This document shows positions 57,084 to 64,000 of a DNA stretch of 64,000 nt, one piece after another; position 1 is the first letter of the stretch, and each line of letters starts with the position of its first letter. Origin of the DNA: Thomasclavelia spiroformis DSM 1552. Its GTDB lineage: Bacteria; Bacillota_I; Bacilli_A; Erysipelotrichales; Coprobacillaceae. The DNA lies in contig NZ_CP102275.1 of the NCBI RefSeq assembly GCF_025149465.1, forward strand, positions 2,243,596-2,307,595, read 5' to 3'. The notes under the pieces are model-generated. The model was not told the DNA's origin. It did not search any database and saw only the letters and a program-made list of their open reading frames with translations. A program made the position numbers and the translations under genes.

Positions 57084-57863
57084 TTAAATCATATTAAAAT
57101 ATTCTAGCGCATAAACAACCCCATCATCATATACACTTTTAGTAACAAAGTCGCTAATCAATTTAACATCTTCATGGCCGTTTTCCATACATACTCCAAT
57201 TCCTACTAAAGATAACATTTCTATATCATTATGCCCATCACCAAAAGCCATTACTTCTTCTGACTTTAATCCATAATATTTCAATATCGCTTTAATTCCC
57301 TCTTGTTTGCCACTATTTTTAGGAATAACATCATAGCCATAATCATACCACTGTGTATACTTACAATTTTTAGTTAAAGACATAATATTTCCCATCTCAT
57401 CAGATGAAACAAATGGATCAATCTGATAAACATCATGTTTTAAAGCTCTACTAATATTTTTAACAGGAGGCGTAGGAGTATTCAAAAATATTTGTGACTT
57501 TATTACAAAATTATCTACTAAATTTACATATAATCCATCTTTTTCTACAAAACAACATGCTAAATTATTTTGTATTATATATTCAACAACACTAGCTATA
57601 TCCTGTTTATCAATAGGATTACTATATATCGTTTCTTTACTATTAAAACAATATCCTCCATTTAACGTTAAATATCCATCAAAAACTAACTGATCATTAA
57701 TTCCTAACTGATCAAGCTCCAAAAAATGCCTTCCCGATGCAATAAACAACTTAATTCCTCGAGCCCTTAACTTTTTTAAAGCTTCTATAACCTTATTACT
57801 AACATACGGTTGCTCACTAGAAATAAGTGTCCCATCAACATCAAAAAAAACCGCCTTTATCAT
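57084..57863 (-). CDS. Cof-type HAD-IIB phosphatase
   Basis: 259 residues: motif I AVFFDVDGTLISSEQ, motif II LFIASGRH, and EVMAFGDGHNDIEMLSLVGIGVCMENG. The ATG at 57863 (MIKAVFFD) is preferred because GGAGGAATTT precedes it. The substrate is unknown. It lies immediately after glgA (36 bases) on the same strand and might be read from the glycogen operon, as its last gene. Confidence 0.9.
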   Translation of the reverse strand: MIKAVFFDVDGTLISSEQPYVSNKVIEALKKLRARGIKLFIASGRHFLELDQLGINDQLVFDGYLTLNGGYCFNSKETIYSNPIDKQDIASVVEYIIQNNLACCFVEKDGLYVNLVDNFVIKSQIFLNTPTPPVKNISRALKHDVYQIDPFVSSDEMGNIMSLTKNCKYTQWYDYGYDVIPKNSGKQEGIKAILKYYGLKSEEVMAFGDGHNDIEMLSLVGIGVCMENGHEDVKLISDFVTKSVYDDGVVYALEYFNMI

Positions 57864-57911
57864 AAATTCCTCCATTTCCTCCTTATAATAGAAAAGACAG
57901 ATTACTCTGTC

Positions 57912-59342
57912 TTATCCAACCAATGAATTAAAAACCTTTAAATAATGATTAGCACTTTCATCCCAATCAAGTTTAGCATTCATTGCTCTAATTACCATTT
58001 GTCGCCATGAATCATGATGATTATCATATACATCTAATGCATAATCAATAATTCTCATCATTTCATGAGCATTATAATTCATGAATCCAAATCCTGTTCC
58101 TTTATTTGCATATTCATTATATGGTTCTACACTATCTTTTAAACCACCTGTTTGGCGAACAATTGGAATTGTTCCATATCTTAAAGCCATCATTTGAGAT
58201 AAACCACAAGGTTCAAATAATGAAGGCATCAAAAACATATCACATCCTGCATAAATACGACAAGATAATCCAAAATCATATTTTAGTTGTAAAGAAACCT
58301 TATCTGGATACTGAGACGCTATTGACTTTAAAGTATCTTCATAAACTTGATCACCTGCACCTAAAATAACAATTTGCACATTTCTATTACACATTTCATT
58401 AAATTGGTTAATAATCAAATCCAAGCCTTTTTGTTTAGTTAATCTAGTAACAATGCCAATTAAAGCAACATCTTTATTTTCAGGTAACCCAACCTCTTTT
58501 TGAAGTGCCAGCTTGTTTACCACCTTATTATCAAATACTGTATCAACATCATAATTCTTTACAATATCTTTATCTGTTTTTGGATTAATCACATCATAAT
58601 CAACCCCATTTAAAATACCATATAAATCATATTTTCGCATTTCTAAAATATTTTGTAATCCTTCTCCATATTCTGGAGTTAAAATTTCTTTTGCATAAGT
58701 TGGAGATACAGTAGTAATAATATCACTATAGAAAATAGCAGCTTTCATCATATTTAAACAACCATCATTACGACAATTACCATTGTAATATAAATAATTA
58801 TCCAACCCAAATAATTCACTTAACAACCTAGGATCTGCTTTTCCCTGAAAAGCAATATTATGAATCGTAAAAACAATTTTAATATTTTCATAATGCTCAT
58901 AATAACAATATCTTTCTTTGTATAACATTGCAATCATTGCTGTTTGCCAATCATGCAAATGTAAAATATCTGGTTGAATATTTAAATGTGAAATTAATTC
59001 AAGTACTGCAAAATCAAAATATGCAAATCTCTCATAATCATCATCATAACCATATAATCCCGGTCTACGAAAATATTGTTCATTATCGATAAAATAAAAC
59101 CTAACACCATCCAATTCATACGTAAAGACACCACAATATACTTTACGCCACCCTACCCAAATATCAAAATTAGTCACATATTCAATTTTATCAGCTAATT
59201 TCATATCTTGATACTTAGGCAAAACAACAATACTTTCAACACCTTTTTTTGCCATTTCTTTTGGCAAAGAACCTAGTACATCAGCTAGCCCTCCCGATTT
59301 AATAAACGGAGTAGCTTCAGATGTCGCAAATAATACTCGCAT
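57912..59342 (-). CDS. glgA: Glycogen synthase (GT5, ADP-glucose dependent)
   Basis: 476 residues: N-terminal KSGGLADVLGSLPKEM binds ADP-glucose, HLHDWQTA and IHNIAFQGKA are GT5 marks, and the C-terminal domain has RLTKQKGLDL and MPSLFEPCGLSQMMALRYGT with the conserved Glu. Elongates alpha-1,4-glucan. It overlaps glgD by one base. No branching enzyme (glgB) or phosphorylase is in the window. Confidence 0.96.
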   Translation of the reverse strand: MRVLFATSEATPFIKSGGLADVLGSLPKEMAKKGVESIVVLPKYQDMKLADKIEYVTNFDIWVGWRKVYCGVFTYELDGVRFYFIDNEQYFRRPGLYGYDDDYERFAYFDFAVLELISHLNIQPDILHLHDWQTAMIAMLYKERYCYYEHYENIKIVFTIHNIAFQGKADPRLLSELFGLDNYLYYNGNCRNDGCLNMMKAAIFYSDIITTVSPTYAKEILTPEYGEGLQNILEMRKYDLYGILNGVDYDVINPKTDKDIVKNYDVDTVFDNKVVNKLALQKEVGLPENKDVALIGIVTRLTKQKGLDLIINQFNEMCNRNVQIVILGAGDQVYEDTLKSIASQYPDKVSLQLKYDFGLSCRIYAGCDMFLMPSLFEPCGLSQMMALRYGTIPIVRQTGGLKDSVEPYNEYANKGTGFGFMNYNAHEMMRIIDYALDVYDNHHDSWRQMVIRAMNAKLDWDESANHYLKVFNSLVG

Positions 59343-60451
59343 TAAACTACATCTCCTTCTTTAATATACAATGGTCTATCATATTCTCCATGTAATTCTA
59401 GTTGACGATGTACTTTAGAACTTTTATCCATAATAACGTTTTCCAAATGAGCTCCTGGATCTACAACCGCTCCAGAAAACAAAATACAATTTCTCACTAT
59501 CGCACCACTACCAATAACAACATCACGTCCAATGATACTATTTTCTACTGTTCCATTTATAATTGCACCATTTGCAACAAATGATCTTTTTACATCAGAT
59601 TGTGTTAAATATTTTGCTGGTGGTGTATCGTTAGTAATTGTATAAATAGGCCAATTACTCTTAAATACAGCTGACGAAATATCTAAATCTAAAAATTCTA
59701 ATGAATATTGATAGTAATGTTCTAATGAATCTATGCAACGAGCATATCCTTTATATTCATAAGTATTAATTTGTTTTTCATCGCATAAATAAGCTAAGAA
59801 ATCTCTTAAATTAAAGAACGAACTAATTTTTTTAGCTTGCTTCATAATTTTCAATAAAGTTTTAGTATTAATAACATACGTTTCAAGTGAAATACTACGA
59901 TCCTTACGACTTCCTTTATTACGTTCAATCTTAGTAACAATTTTATTTTTAACTGTTAGACAGTCACATCCAATATACGCTTCATTAGCATCATGCACTT
60001 TTTTATAAACCATTGTAATTTCGGCCCCAGCTTTTTCATGAGCATCAATTACTTCACTATAATCCATAGTTGTAATAATATGAGCTGGAGCAATAACTAC
60101 ATAATCTGCTCTATTTGCTTCTAAAAAGGCAATATTTTCAATTAAATTGTTAATATCGTGATTATAATTAGGGTTATTGGCATATTTTTCATTATATAAG
60201 AAAGAAACACCCCCAGCTTTAGAGTTAAAATTCCAAGAATTTCCTCCAGCTAAATGTTTAAATAATGAACGCGGTTTTTTTTGAATCAAAACCCCTACAG
60301 CATCAATAGTTGAATTAGACATATTAGATAAAACAAAATCTATTAATGCATAACGTCCTAAAAAACTTACTGACGCTACTGGTCTTTTTTCTGTAAGCCC
60401 CACAAAATCTACATCTGAATGTAAATTTACTAATCCTATTGCTTTTACCAT
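59342..60451 (-). CDS. glgD: Glucose-1-phosphate adenylyltransferase subunit GlgD
   Basis: 369 residues: a nucleotidyltransferase domain followed by left-handed beta-helix repeats (GAIINGTVENSIIGRDVVIG). The GGRG nucleotide-binding loop of GlgC is not conserved, in line with GlgD being a non-catalytic or regulatory partner that raises GlgC activity in Firmicutes. GGGGAGG precedes the ATG. Encoded between glgC and glgA. Confidence 0.93.
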   Translation of the reverse strand: MVKAIGLVNLHSDVDFVGLTEKRPVASVSFLGRYALIDFVLSNMSNSTIDAVGVLIQKKPRSLFKHLAGGNSWNFNSKAGGVSFLYNEKYANNPNYNHDINNLIENIAFLEANRADYVVIAPAHIITTMDYSEVIDAHEKAGAEITMVYKKVHDANEAYIGCDCLTVKNKIVTKIERNKGSRKDRSISLETYVINTKTLLKIMKQAKKISSFFNLRDFLAYLCDEKQINTYEYKGYARCIDSLEHYYQYSLEFLDLDISSAVFKSNWPIYTITNDTPPAKYLTQSDVKRSFVANGAIINGTVENSIIGRDVVIGSGAIVRNCILFSGAVVDPGAHLENVIMDKSSKVHRQLELHGEYDRPLYIKEGDVV

Positions 60452-60468
60452 CTCTATTTCCTCCCCTA

Positions 60469-61590
60469 TTAATTATCACTTACTAATGCAACATTTTTAG
60501 CTTCTTCATTAATCTTACTCTTAGCTCTAATTACAACACCTTCATCAACAATGGCTTTATATACCTCAGCACCTTCTTCAACTAATACTCCTGGCATTAG
60601 CACTGAATCAATTACTTTGGCACCTTCCCCAACATTAACATTATTAAATAGTACCGAACCTTCAACTGTTCCATTTACTAAACAACCTTGTGTAATCAAA
60701 GAATTTTTTACTGTTGCTTTATCTCCAATAATTTGAGGTTTACCTAAAGTGTCTTCAGTATAAATTTTCCAATCCTTTTTAATATTGTAAAGATCAAGTT
60801 CTTTGTCATCTAACAAGTCCATATTAGCTTGCCATAAACTTTCAACAGTTCCAACATCTTTCCAATACCCATTAAACTCATATGCAAACAATTTTTTATT
60901 GTCTTTCAACATATCAGGAATAATATTCATACCAAAATCATGTTTACTATCTTCTTTCTTTGCATCAGCAATCAAATATTTTCGTAATTCTTTATAAGTA
61001 AAAATATAAATTCCCATTGAAGCTAATGTAGATTTAGGATGTTCAGGTTTTTCTTCAAATTCATAAATACTTCCATCTTCATTAGTATTCATAATCCCAA
61101 ATCGACTTGCTTCTTTCATTGATACATTCAACACCGCAATAGTTGCATCAGCCTTACGCTGTTTATGTGCTGTTAACATTTTATCATAATCCATTTTGTA
61201 AATATGGTCACCAGATAAAATCAAAACATATTCTGGATCATATTGATCTAGAAAACTAATATTTTGATAAATGGCATCTGCTGTTCCTGCATACCAAGTA
61301 GCACCAACTTTACCTCTTTCACGTGCTGGTAAAATTGCAGCTAACGATTGTTTTCCATCAAGTCCCCATTTAGTACCGGCACCAACATATGTTCCTAATA
61401 ATACAGATTCATATTGTGTTAATACCCCAACAATATCAATTCCAGAATTAGCACAATTACTTAAAGGAAAATCAATGATTCGATATTTTCCTCCAAAATG
61501 AACTGCCGGTTTAGCTACTTTAGCTGTTAGAGCTTCCAGACGAGTCCCTCTCCCTCCAGCTAAAATCATGGCTACAATCTCTCTTCCCAT
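60469..61590 (-). CDS. glgC: Glucose-1-phosphate adenylyltransferase (ADP-glucose pyrophosphorylase)
   Basis: 373 residues: [17 protein letters not shown] nucleotide loop, [47 protein letters not shown] and a C-terminal beta-helix. Makes ADP-glucose for glycogen. The ATG at 61590 with AAGGAGG before it is used; an in-frame ATG 18 codons upstream covers the leader and a cre-like site. First gene of glgC-glgD-glgA. Confidence 0.96.
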   Translation of the reverse strand: MGREIVAMILAGGRGTRLEALTAKVAKPAVHFGGKYRIIDFPLSNCANSGIDIVGVLTQYESVLLGTYVGAGTKWGLDGKQSLAAILPARERGKVGATWYAGTADAIYQNISFLDQYDPEYVLILSGDHIYKMDYDKMLTAHKQRKADATIAVLNVSMKEASRFGIMNTNEDGSIYEFEEKPEHPKSTLASMGIYIFTYKELRKYLIADAKKEDSKHDFGMNIIPDMLKDNKKLFAYEFNGYWKDVGTVESLWQANMDLLDDKELDLYNIKKDWKIYTEDTLGKPQIIGDKATVKNSLITQGCLVNGTVEGSVLFNNVNVGEGAKVIDSVLMPGVLVEEGAEVYKAIVDEGVVIRAKSKINEEAKNVALVSDN

Positions 61591-61611
61591 TTTAAATACC
61601 TCCTTGTTCGA

Positions 61612-61625
61612 TGTAAGCGCTTCTA
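61612..61625. promoter_or_regulatory. cre-like site before glgC
   Basis: TGTAAGCGCTTCTA fits TGNAANCGNTTNCA except at the last two positions. It lies 22 bases upstream of the glgC ATG, near the expected start of transcription (an AT-rich -10 region is just upstream on the minus strand). CcpA control of glycogen synthesis is inferred. Confidence 0.55.
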
Positions 61626-61797
61626 TATAATATAATTCTATCATAATTAAAAAATAATTTCGAGCTAATTATTGCAAAAAATAATTATATATCTTGTCAC
61701 ATATTATAATTCAAAAAGCTTTTTTTTAAAATATTATTATAAAATATTTATTGTATAAAAATCATGTTGATACATATATATGTATCGAGGTGAAAAA

Positions 61798-62217
61798 ATG
61801 AGTCGTATAGCCTACAATCAAAGAGAAGTAGATTTACTAGCACGCCTTATTAGAGCAGAAGCAGTAGGTGAGGGAGATGAGGGAATGCTACTGGTAGGAA
61901 ATGTTGTAGTAAACAGAGTAGCTGCCCAATGCGATGTTTTTAGAGACGTCACTTCAATTACCGAAGCAATTTATCAAAAAAATGCTTTTGCAGGAGTAGA
62001 AAGTCCATTATTTCAAGGTCCTGCTAATACTAAGGAAAAAGAATTAGCTCAAAAAACTATTGAATATTATCGACGTTCTCCAGCAACATATGCATTATGG
62101 TTTAAAAATCCTGGAACAAACGTTGTTTGCCCAGAAAAATTTTACGGCTATCTTGCAGGACGTTTTAAAAGCCATTGTTTTTATGATCCAGGCGAAGAGT
62201 TAAGATGTGATTTTTAA
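61798..62217 (+). CDS. cwlJ: Spore cortex-lytic enzyme CwlJ/SleB family hydrolase
   Basis: 139 residues of the Hydrolase_2 (SleB/CwlJ) catalytic domain: LLARLIRAEAVGEGDEGMLLVGNVVVNRV with the catalytic Glu, AIYQKNAFAGV, and ending AGRFKSHCFYDP. No signal peptide and no wall-binding domain, as in Bacillus CwlJ, which is deposited in the spore coat and degrades cortex at germination. It is followed by gerQ, the same partner as in Bacillus. AGGTGAAAAA precedes the ATG at 61798. Together they are strong evidence for spore formation. Confidence 0.9.
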   Translation: MSRIAYNQREVDLLARLIRAEAVGEGDEGMLLVGNVVVNRVAAQCDVFRDVTSITEAIYQKNAFAGVESPLFQGPANTKEKELAQKTIEYYRRSPATYALWFKNPGTNVVCPEKFYGYLAGRFKSHCFYDPGEELRCDF

Positions 62218-62251
62218 AATTTATTAGCATATTATTAAAAGGAGCGATAAA

Positions 62252-62587
62252 ATGGATTATTTCGATGATTTAAACCCTTATCTTGTTCGACAACAAGAAA
62301 ATCAAACAGAACCTGAACTACCACCAATTAATCCTGGTGCTGTTGGACAATCATATTTAGGCAATATACTTAAGCTAAATGTTGGTAAACTAGGTAAATT
62401 TTATTTCACTTATAGCGACAGTGAAAAATGGCGTGATAAAAGTTATATTGGAATTGTAGAAGATGTTGGTAGAGACTATATTTTAATTAAAGATCCTAAT
62501 AGTGAAAAACGCTTTTTATTAAGTTTTATTTATTTGCTATGGGTAGAATTTGATGAAGAATTAGATTTTCAATTTTCTTATCGCTAA
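62252..62587 (+). CDS. gerQ: Spore coat protein GerQ
   Basis: 111 residues. The C-terminal 80 residues match GerQ: QSYLGNILKLNVGKLGKFYFTY, GIVEDVGRDYILIKDPNSEKRFLL and YLLWVEFDEEL. Bacillus GerQ is a coat protein needed to localise CwlJ and is cross-linked by transglutaminase. AAAGGAGCG lies before the ATG. In the same operon as cwlJ, 34 bases apart. Confidence 0.88.
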   Translation: MDYFDDLNPYLVRQQENQTEPELPPINPGAVGQSYLGNILKLNVGKLGKFYFTYSDSEKWRDKSYIGIVEDVGRDYILIKDPNSEKRFLLSFIYLLWVEFDEELDFQFSYR

Positions 62588-62600
62588 TTTTTCATTTATA

Positions 62601-62634
62601 AATGTCAAATATTTATATATGGATATTTGACATT
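62601..62634. terminator. Terminator of the cwlJ-gerQ operon
   Basis: AATGTCAAATAT / ATATTTGACATT form a 12-bp stem with T residues after it on the plus strand. A convergent gene follows, and the hairpin can serve both. Confidence 0.8.
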
Positions 62635-62673
62635 TTTATATACTAAAAAGAATTTCACATAATAATGAAATTC

Positions 62674-62948
62674 CTATTTACTTTTCATATATACAATAAA
62701 ATTAAACACTATAACTATACACATTATCACAAATGCTATTTTAGAAATAAATGCTGATGTATCCAACAGCGCACTCCAATCTTGAATACTAACTAAATAA
62801 TTATAATCATAAATTGTACAATACATAGCAAGTAATCCTGACGGTAAATTTAAACACTGTAACAATTTAACTTTTTTGTTTTTAAAATTAATGACATTAA
62901 AGCTAAAACAATAGCAATTATTCCAAAAATTAAAATTATAAAAAACAT
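62674..62948 (-). pseudogene. Small membrane protein gene with an apparent frameshift
   Basis: A good start at 62948 (GAAGGAATT then ATG) opens a frame MFFIILIFGIIAIVLALMSL with a clear membrane helix, which stops after about 32 codons. A second frame, open from upstream, continues with CLNLPSGLLAMYCTIYDYNY and a second membrane helix (FVIMCIVIVFNFIVYMKSK). One lost or gained base near 62855-62870 would join the two into a protein with two membrane segments. No family recognised. Either a recent mutation or a sequence error. Confidence 0.55.
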
Positions 62949-62974
62949 TTTTAAATTCCTTCACTTCCATTAGT

Positions 62975-63430
62975 CTATTTACAATTCTTTTCCATTATAT
63001 AATTACTTAAATAAACATTATTTCGTATCACAACATTTTCCTTTACCACCTCATATCCTCTACTTTCAAAAAAAGGCTTTGCCGTAATAGAAGCATACGT
63101 AATAATCTTACAAGGTTTAACTTTCTTTTCTAATTCAACTAAAATCAAAGTTGCTATTTTCTTTCCTTGATAATCTTTATGAACATATAGTCTATCTAAA
63201 TAACCGGTTTTATCAATATCTCCAAATCCAACTATTATATTATTTTCTAAAGCAACAATAGTATAATTTTTTTTAAATGATTCATCCCATTGCTTTAAAT
63301 CAATATTCCCAGTTGCCCAAGCATCCAATTGTTTTTTTGAATAATCTTTGCTATTAATACTATGAACAGTATCATAAAATAATTGAGCTAAATATTTACA
63401 ATCTGTAGATTTATACTTTCGTATGATCAT
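62975..63430 (-). CDS. GNAT-family N-acetyltransferase
   Basis: 151 residues: IIRKYKSTDCKYLAQLFYDTVHSIN at the start, the acetyl-CoA loop LDRLYVHKDYQGKKIATLIL (R/QxxGxG/A variant) and SITAKPFFESRGYEVVKEN at the end. This resembles the YafP/Acetyltransf_1 group. Substrate unknown. It lies 10 bases downstream of folC on the same strand and is probably co-transcribed. Confidence 0.9.
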   Translation of the reverse strand: MIIRKYKSTDCKYLAQLFYDTVHSINSKDYSKKQLDAWATGNIDLKQWDESFKKNYTIVALENNIIVGFGDIDKTGYLDRLYVHKDYQGKKIATLILVELEKKVKPCKIITYASITAKPFFESRGYEVVKENVVIRNNVYLSNYIMEKNCK

Positions 63431-63440
63431 TTAATTTCTC

Positions 63441-64000
63441 CTATCTTATTTTTGGATTTTCTTTTAGATATTTACGTACTTCACTAATAAAATGTAAAGA
63501 ACCTGTTACAACAATATTTTTATAATTACCAATTAATTTATTTAATATATCTTTATAATTAATATCATCTGAATTTAAGCGTTCGTCATCAAAACTAACT
63601 TGGATCAGTGGATATTCTATCAACAATGCCTTCATTTCACAAACATCTTTATCACTTAAAGCACTAAAAACAATTACAATGTCCTCTAATTTTTGATCTT
63701 TTATTGTTTTTTTCAGTGCTAAAATACCATCAACATTATGTGCTCCATCTAAATAAATACTTCCAAATTTTTCAAACCTTCCAGGCCAATTAAAACAATC
63801 GATTGCTTGTTGGACAAGCTCTTTATCCAAATCAATTAGATAATTACATACATTTATTGCTAAAACTACATTTTTTACTTGATAACTTCCACCTGTTTTT
63901 AACACATATTCATTAGATAAGCAATTAAAAACATATGGATAATTAACCTCTTTAACATCACAAACATACAATTGACTATCATTAGTTTTACATACCTCTT
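63441..64000 (-). CDS. folC: Folylpolyglutamate synthase/dihydrofolate synthase, N-terminus beyond the window
   Basis: About 186 C-terminal residues are visible, and the frame stays open to the window edge. YLDGAHNVDGILALKKTI is the Mur-ligase-like DGAHN motif of FolC, preceded by NWPGRFEKFG, and SALSDKDVCEMKALL follows. The enzyme adds glutamate to folates using ATP. The ATP-binding half lies outside. The next gene on the same strand is the GNAT enzyme. Confidence 0.9.
   Translation of the reverse strand, partial: EVCKTNDSQLYVCDVKEVNYPYVFNCLSNEYVLKTGGSYQVKNVVLAINVCNYLIDLDKELVQQAIDCFNWPGRFEKFGSIYLDGAHNVDGILALKKTIKDQKLEDIVIVFSALSDKDVCEMKALLIEYPLIQVSFDDERLNSDDINYKDILNKLIGNYKNIVVTGSLHFISEVRKYLKENPKIR

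Overview
The window is AT-rich DNA from a low-GC, Gram-positive, anaerobic, spore-forming gut-type bacterium. The best fit is the Erysipelotrichia / Coprobacillaceae (Thomasclavelia, formerly Clostridium ramosum group). The reasons are the gene style, cell-wall sorting signals of the form VKTGD, spore genes (cwlJ-gerQ, a sigH-like sigma factor), fermentative adhE and glgCDA. The species is inferred from style and gene order, not proven.

Layout. 1-2.2 kb: the end of a lactonase-type beta-propeller gene and an AraC regulator. 2.3-3.6 kb: a mobile-element graveyard holding the tail of a group II intron reverse transcriptase and a broken IS21-type istA. 3.7-9.8 kb: a heme-acquisition operon (three-domain NEAT-like wall protein, Shp-like protein, IsdE-like lipoprotein, permease, ATPase) behind a promoter with two DtxR-type palindromes, preceded by a DtxR-like HTH regulator with an unfamiliar C-terminal half. 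9.9-20 kb: an N-acetylgalactosamine (Aga) catabolic cluster in several transcription units: class II aldolase, GatZ/KbaZ, NagA, AgaS, mannose-family PTS IIA with a YajC-like protein, and IID/IIC/IIB. 20.7-32.1 kb: queT, carB behind a leader-peptide/terminator region, a DUF1003 protein, a GH25 lysozyme, ilvA, HAD phosphatase plus DUF4250, rhomboid, Ig-like protein, gltX and ispF.

32.1-38.7 kb: a gene-free stretch with two similar tandem hairpin RNAs with C-rich loops (candidate small RNAs), then a complete 16S-23S-5S operon on the minus strand with two promoters and no tRNA in the spacer. 38.7-41.5 kb: adhE with a near-perfect Rex operator and a cre-like site. 41.5-44.9 kb: glycerophosphodiesterase, a frameshifted Na+/Ca2+ exchanger gene and an IS110-family element whose 5' non-coding end is long and folded, as expected for a bridge RNA. 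44.9-52.1 kb: Cof-type HAD, Cu-Zn SOD, an Ig-NlpC/P60 wall hydrolase and a large surface GH84 hexosaminidase behind a terminator overlapped by a BglG/LicT-type antiterminator target. 52.1-56.5 kb: the conserved cysS-mrnC-rlmB-sigH-rpmG-secE-nusG run, with a T-box upstream of cysS. 56.5-64 kb: a lipoprotein, a HAD phosphatase, glgC-glgD-glgA with a cre-like site, cwlJ-gerQ, a frameshifted small membrane gene, a GNAT acetyltransferase and the end of folC.

Taken together the genes describe a host-associated glycan forager. The surface GH84 enzyme releases amino sugars, the Aga PTS and NagA-AgaS-GatYZ route takes GalNAc to triose phosphates, adhE balances redox, glycogen stores surplus carbon and the NEAT/Shp/Isd-like system takes up heme. 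The points most worth a second look are the tandem small RNAs, the IS110 leader, the translated attenuator before carB, the antitermination control of GH84, and the NEAT-like domains without the usual heme-ligand tyrosine.
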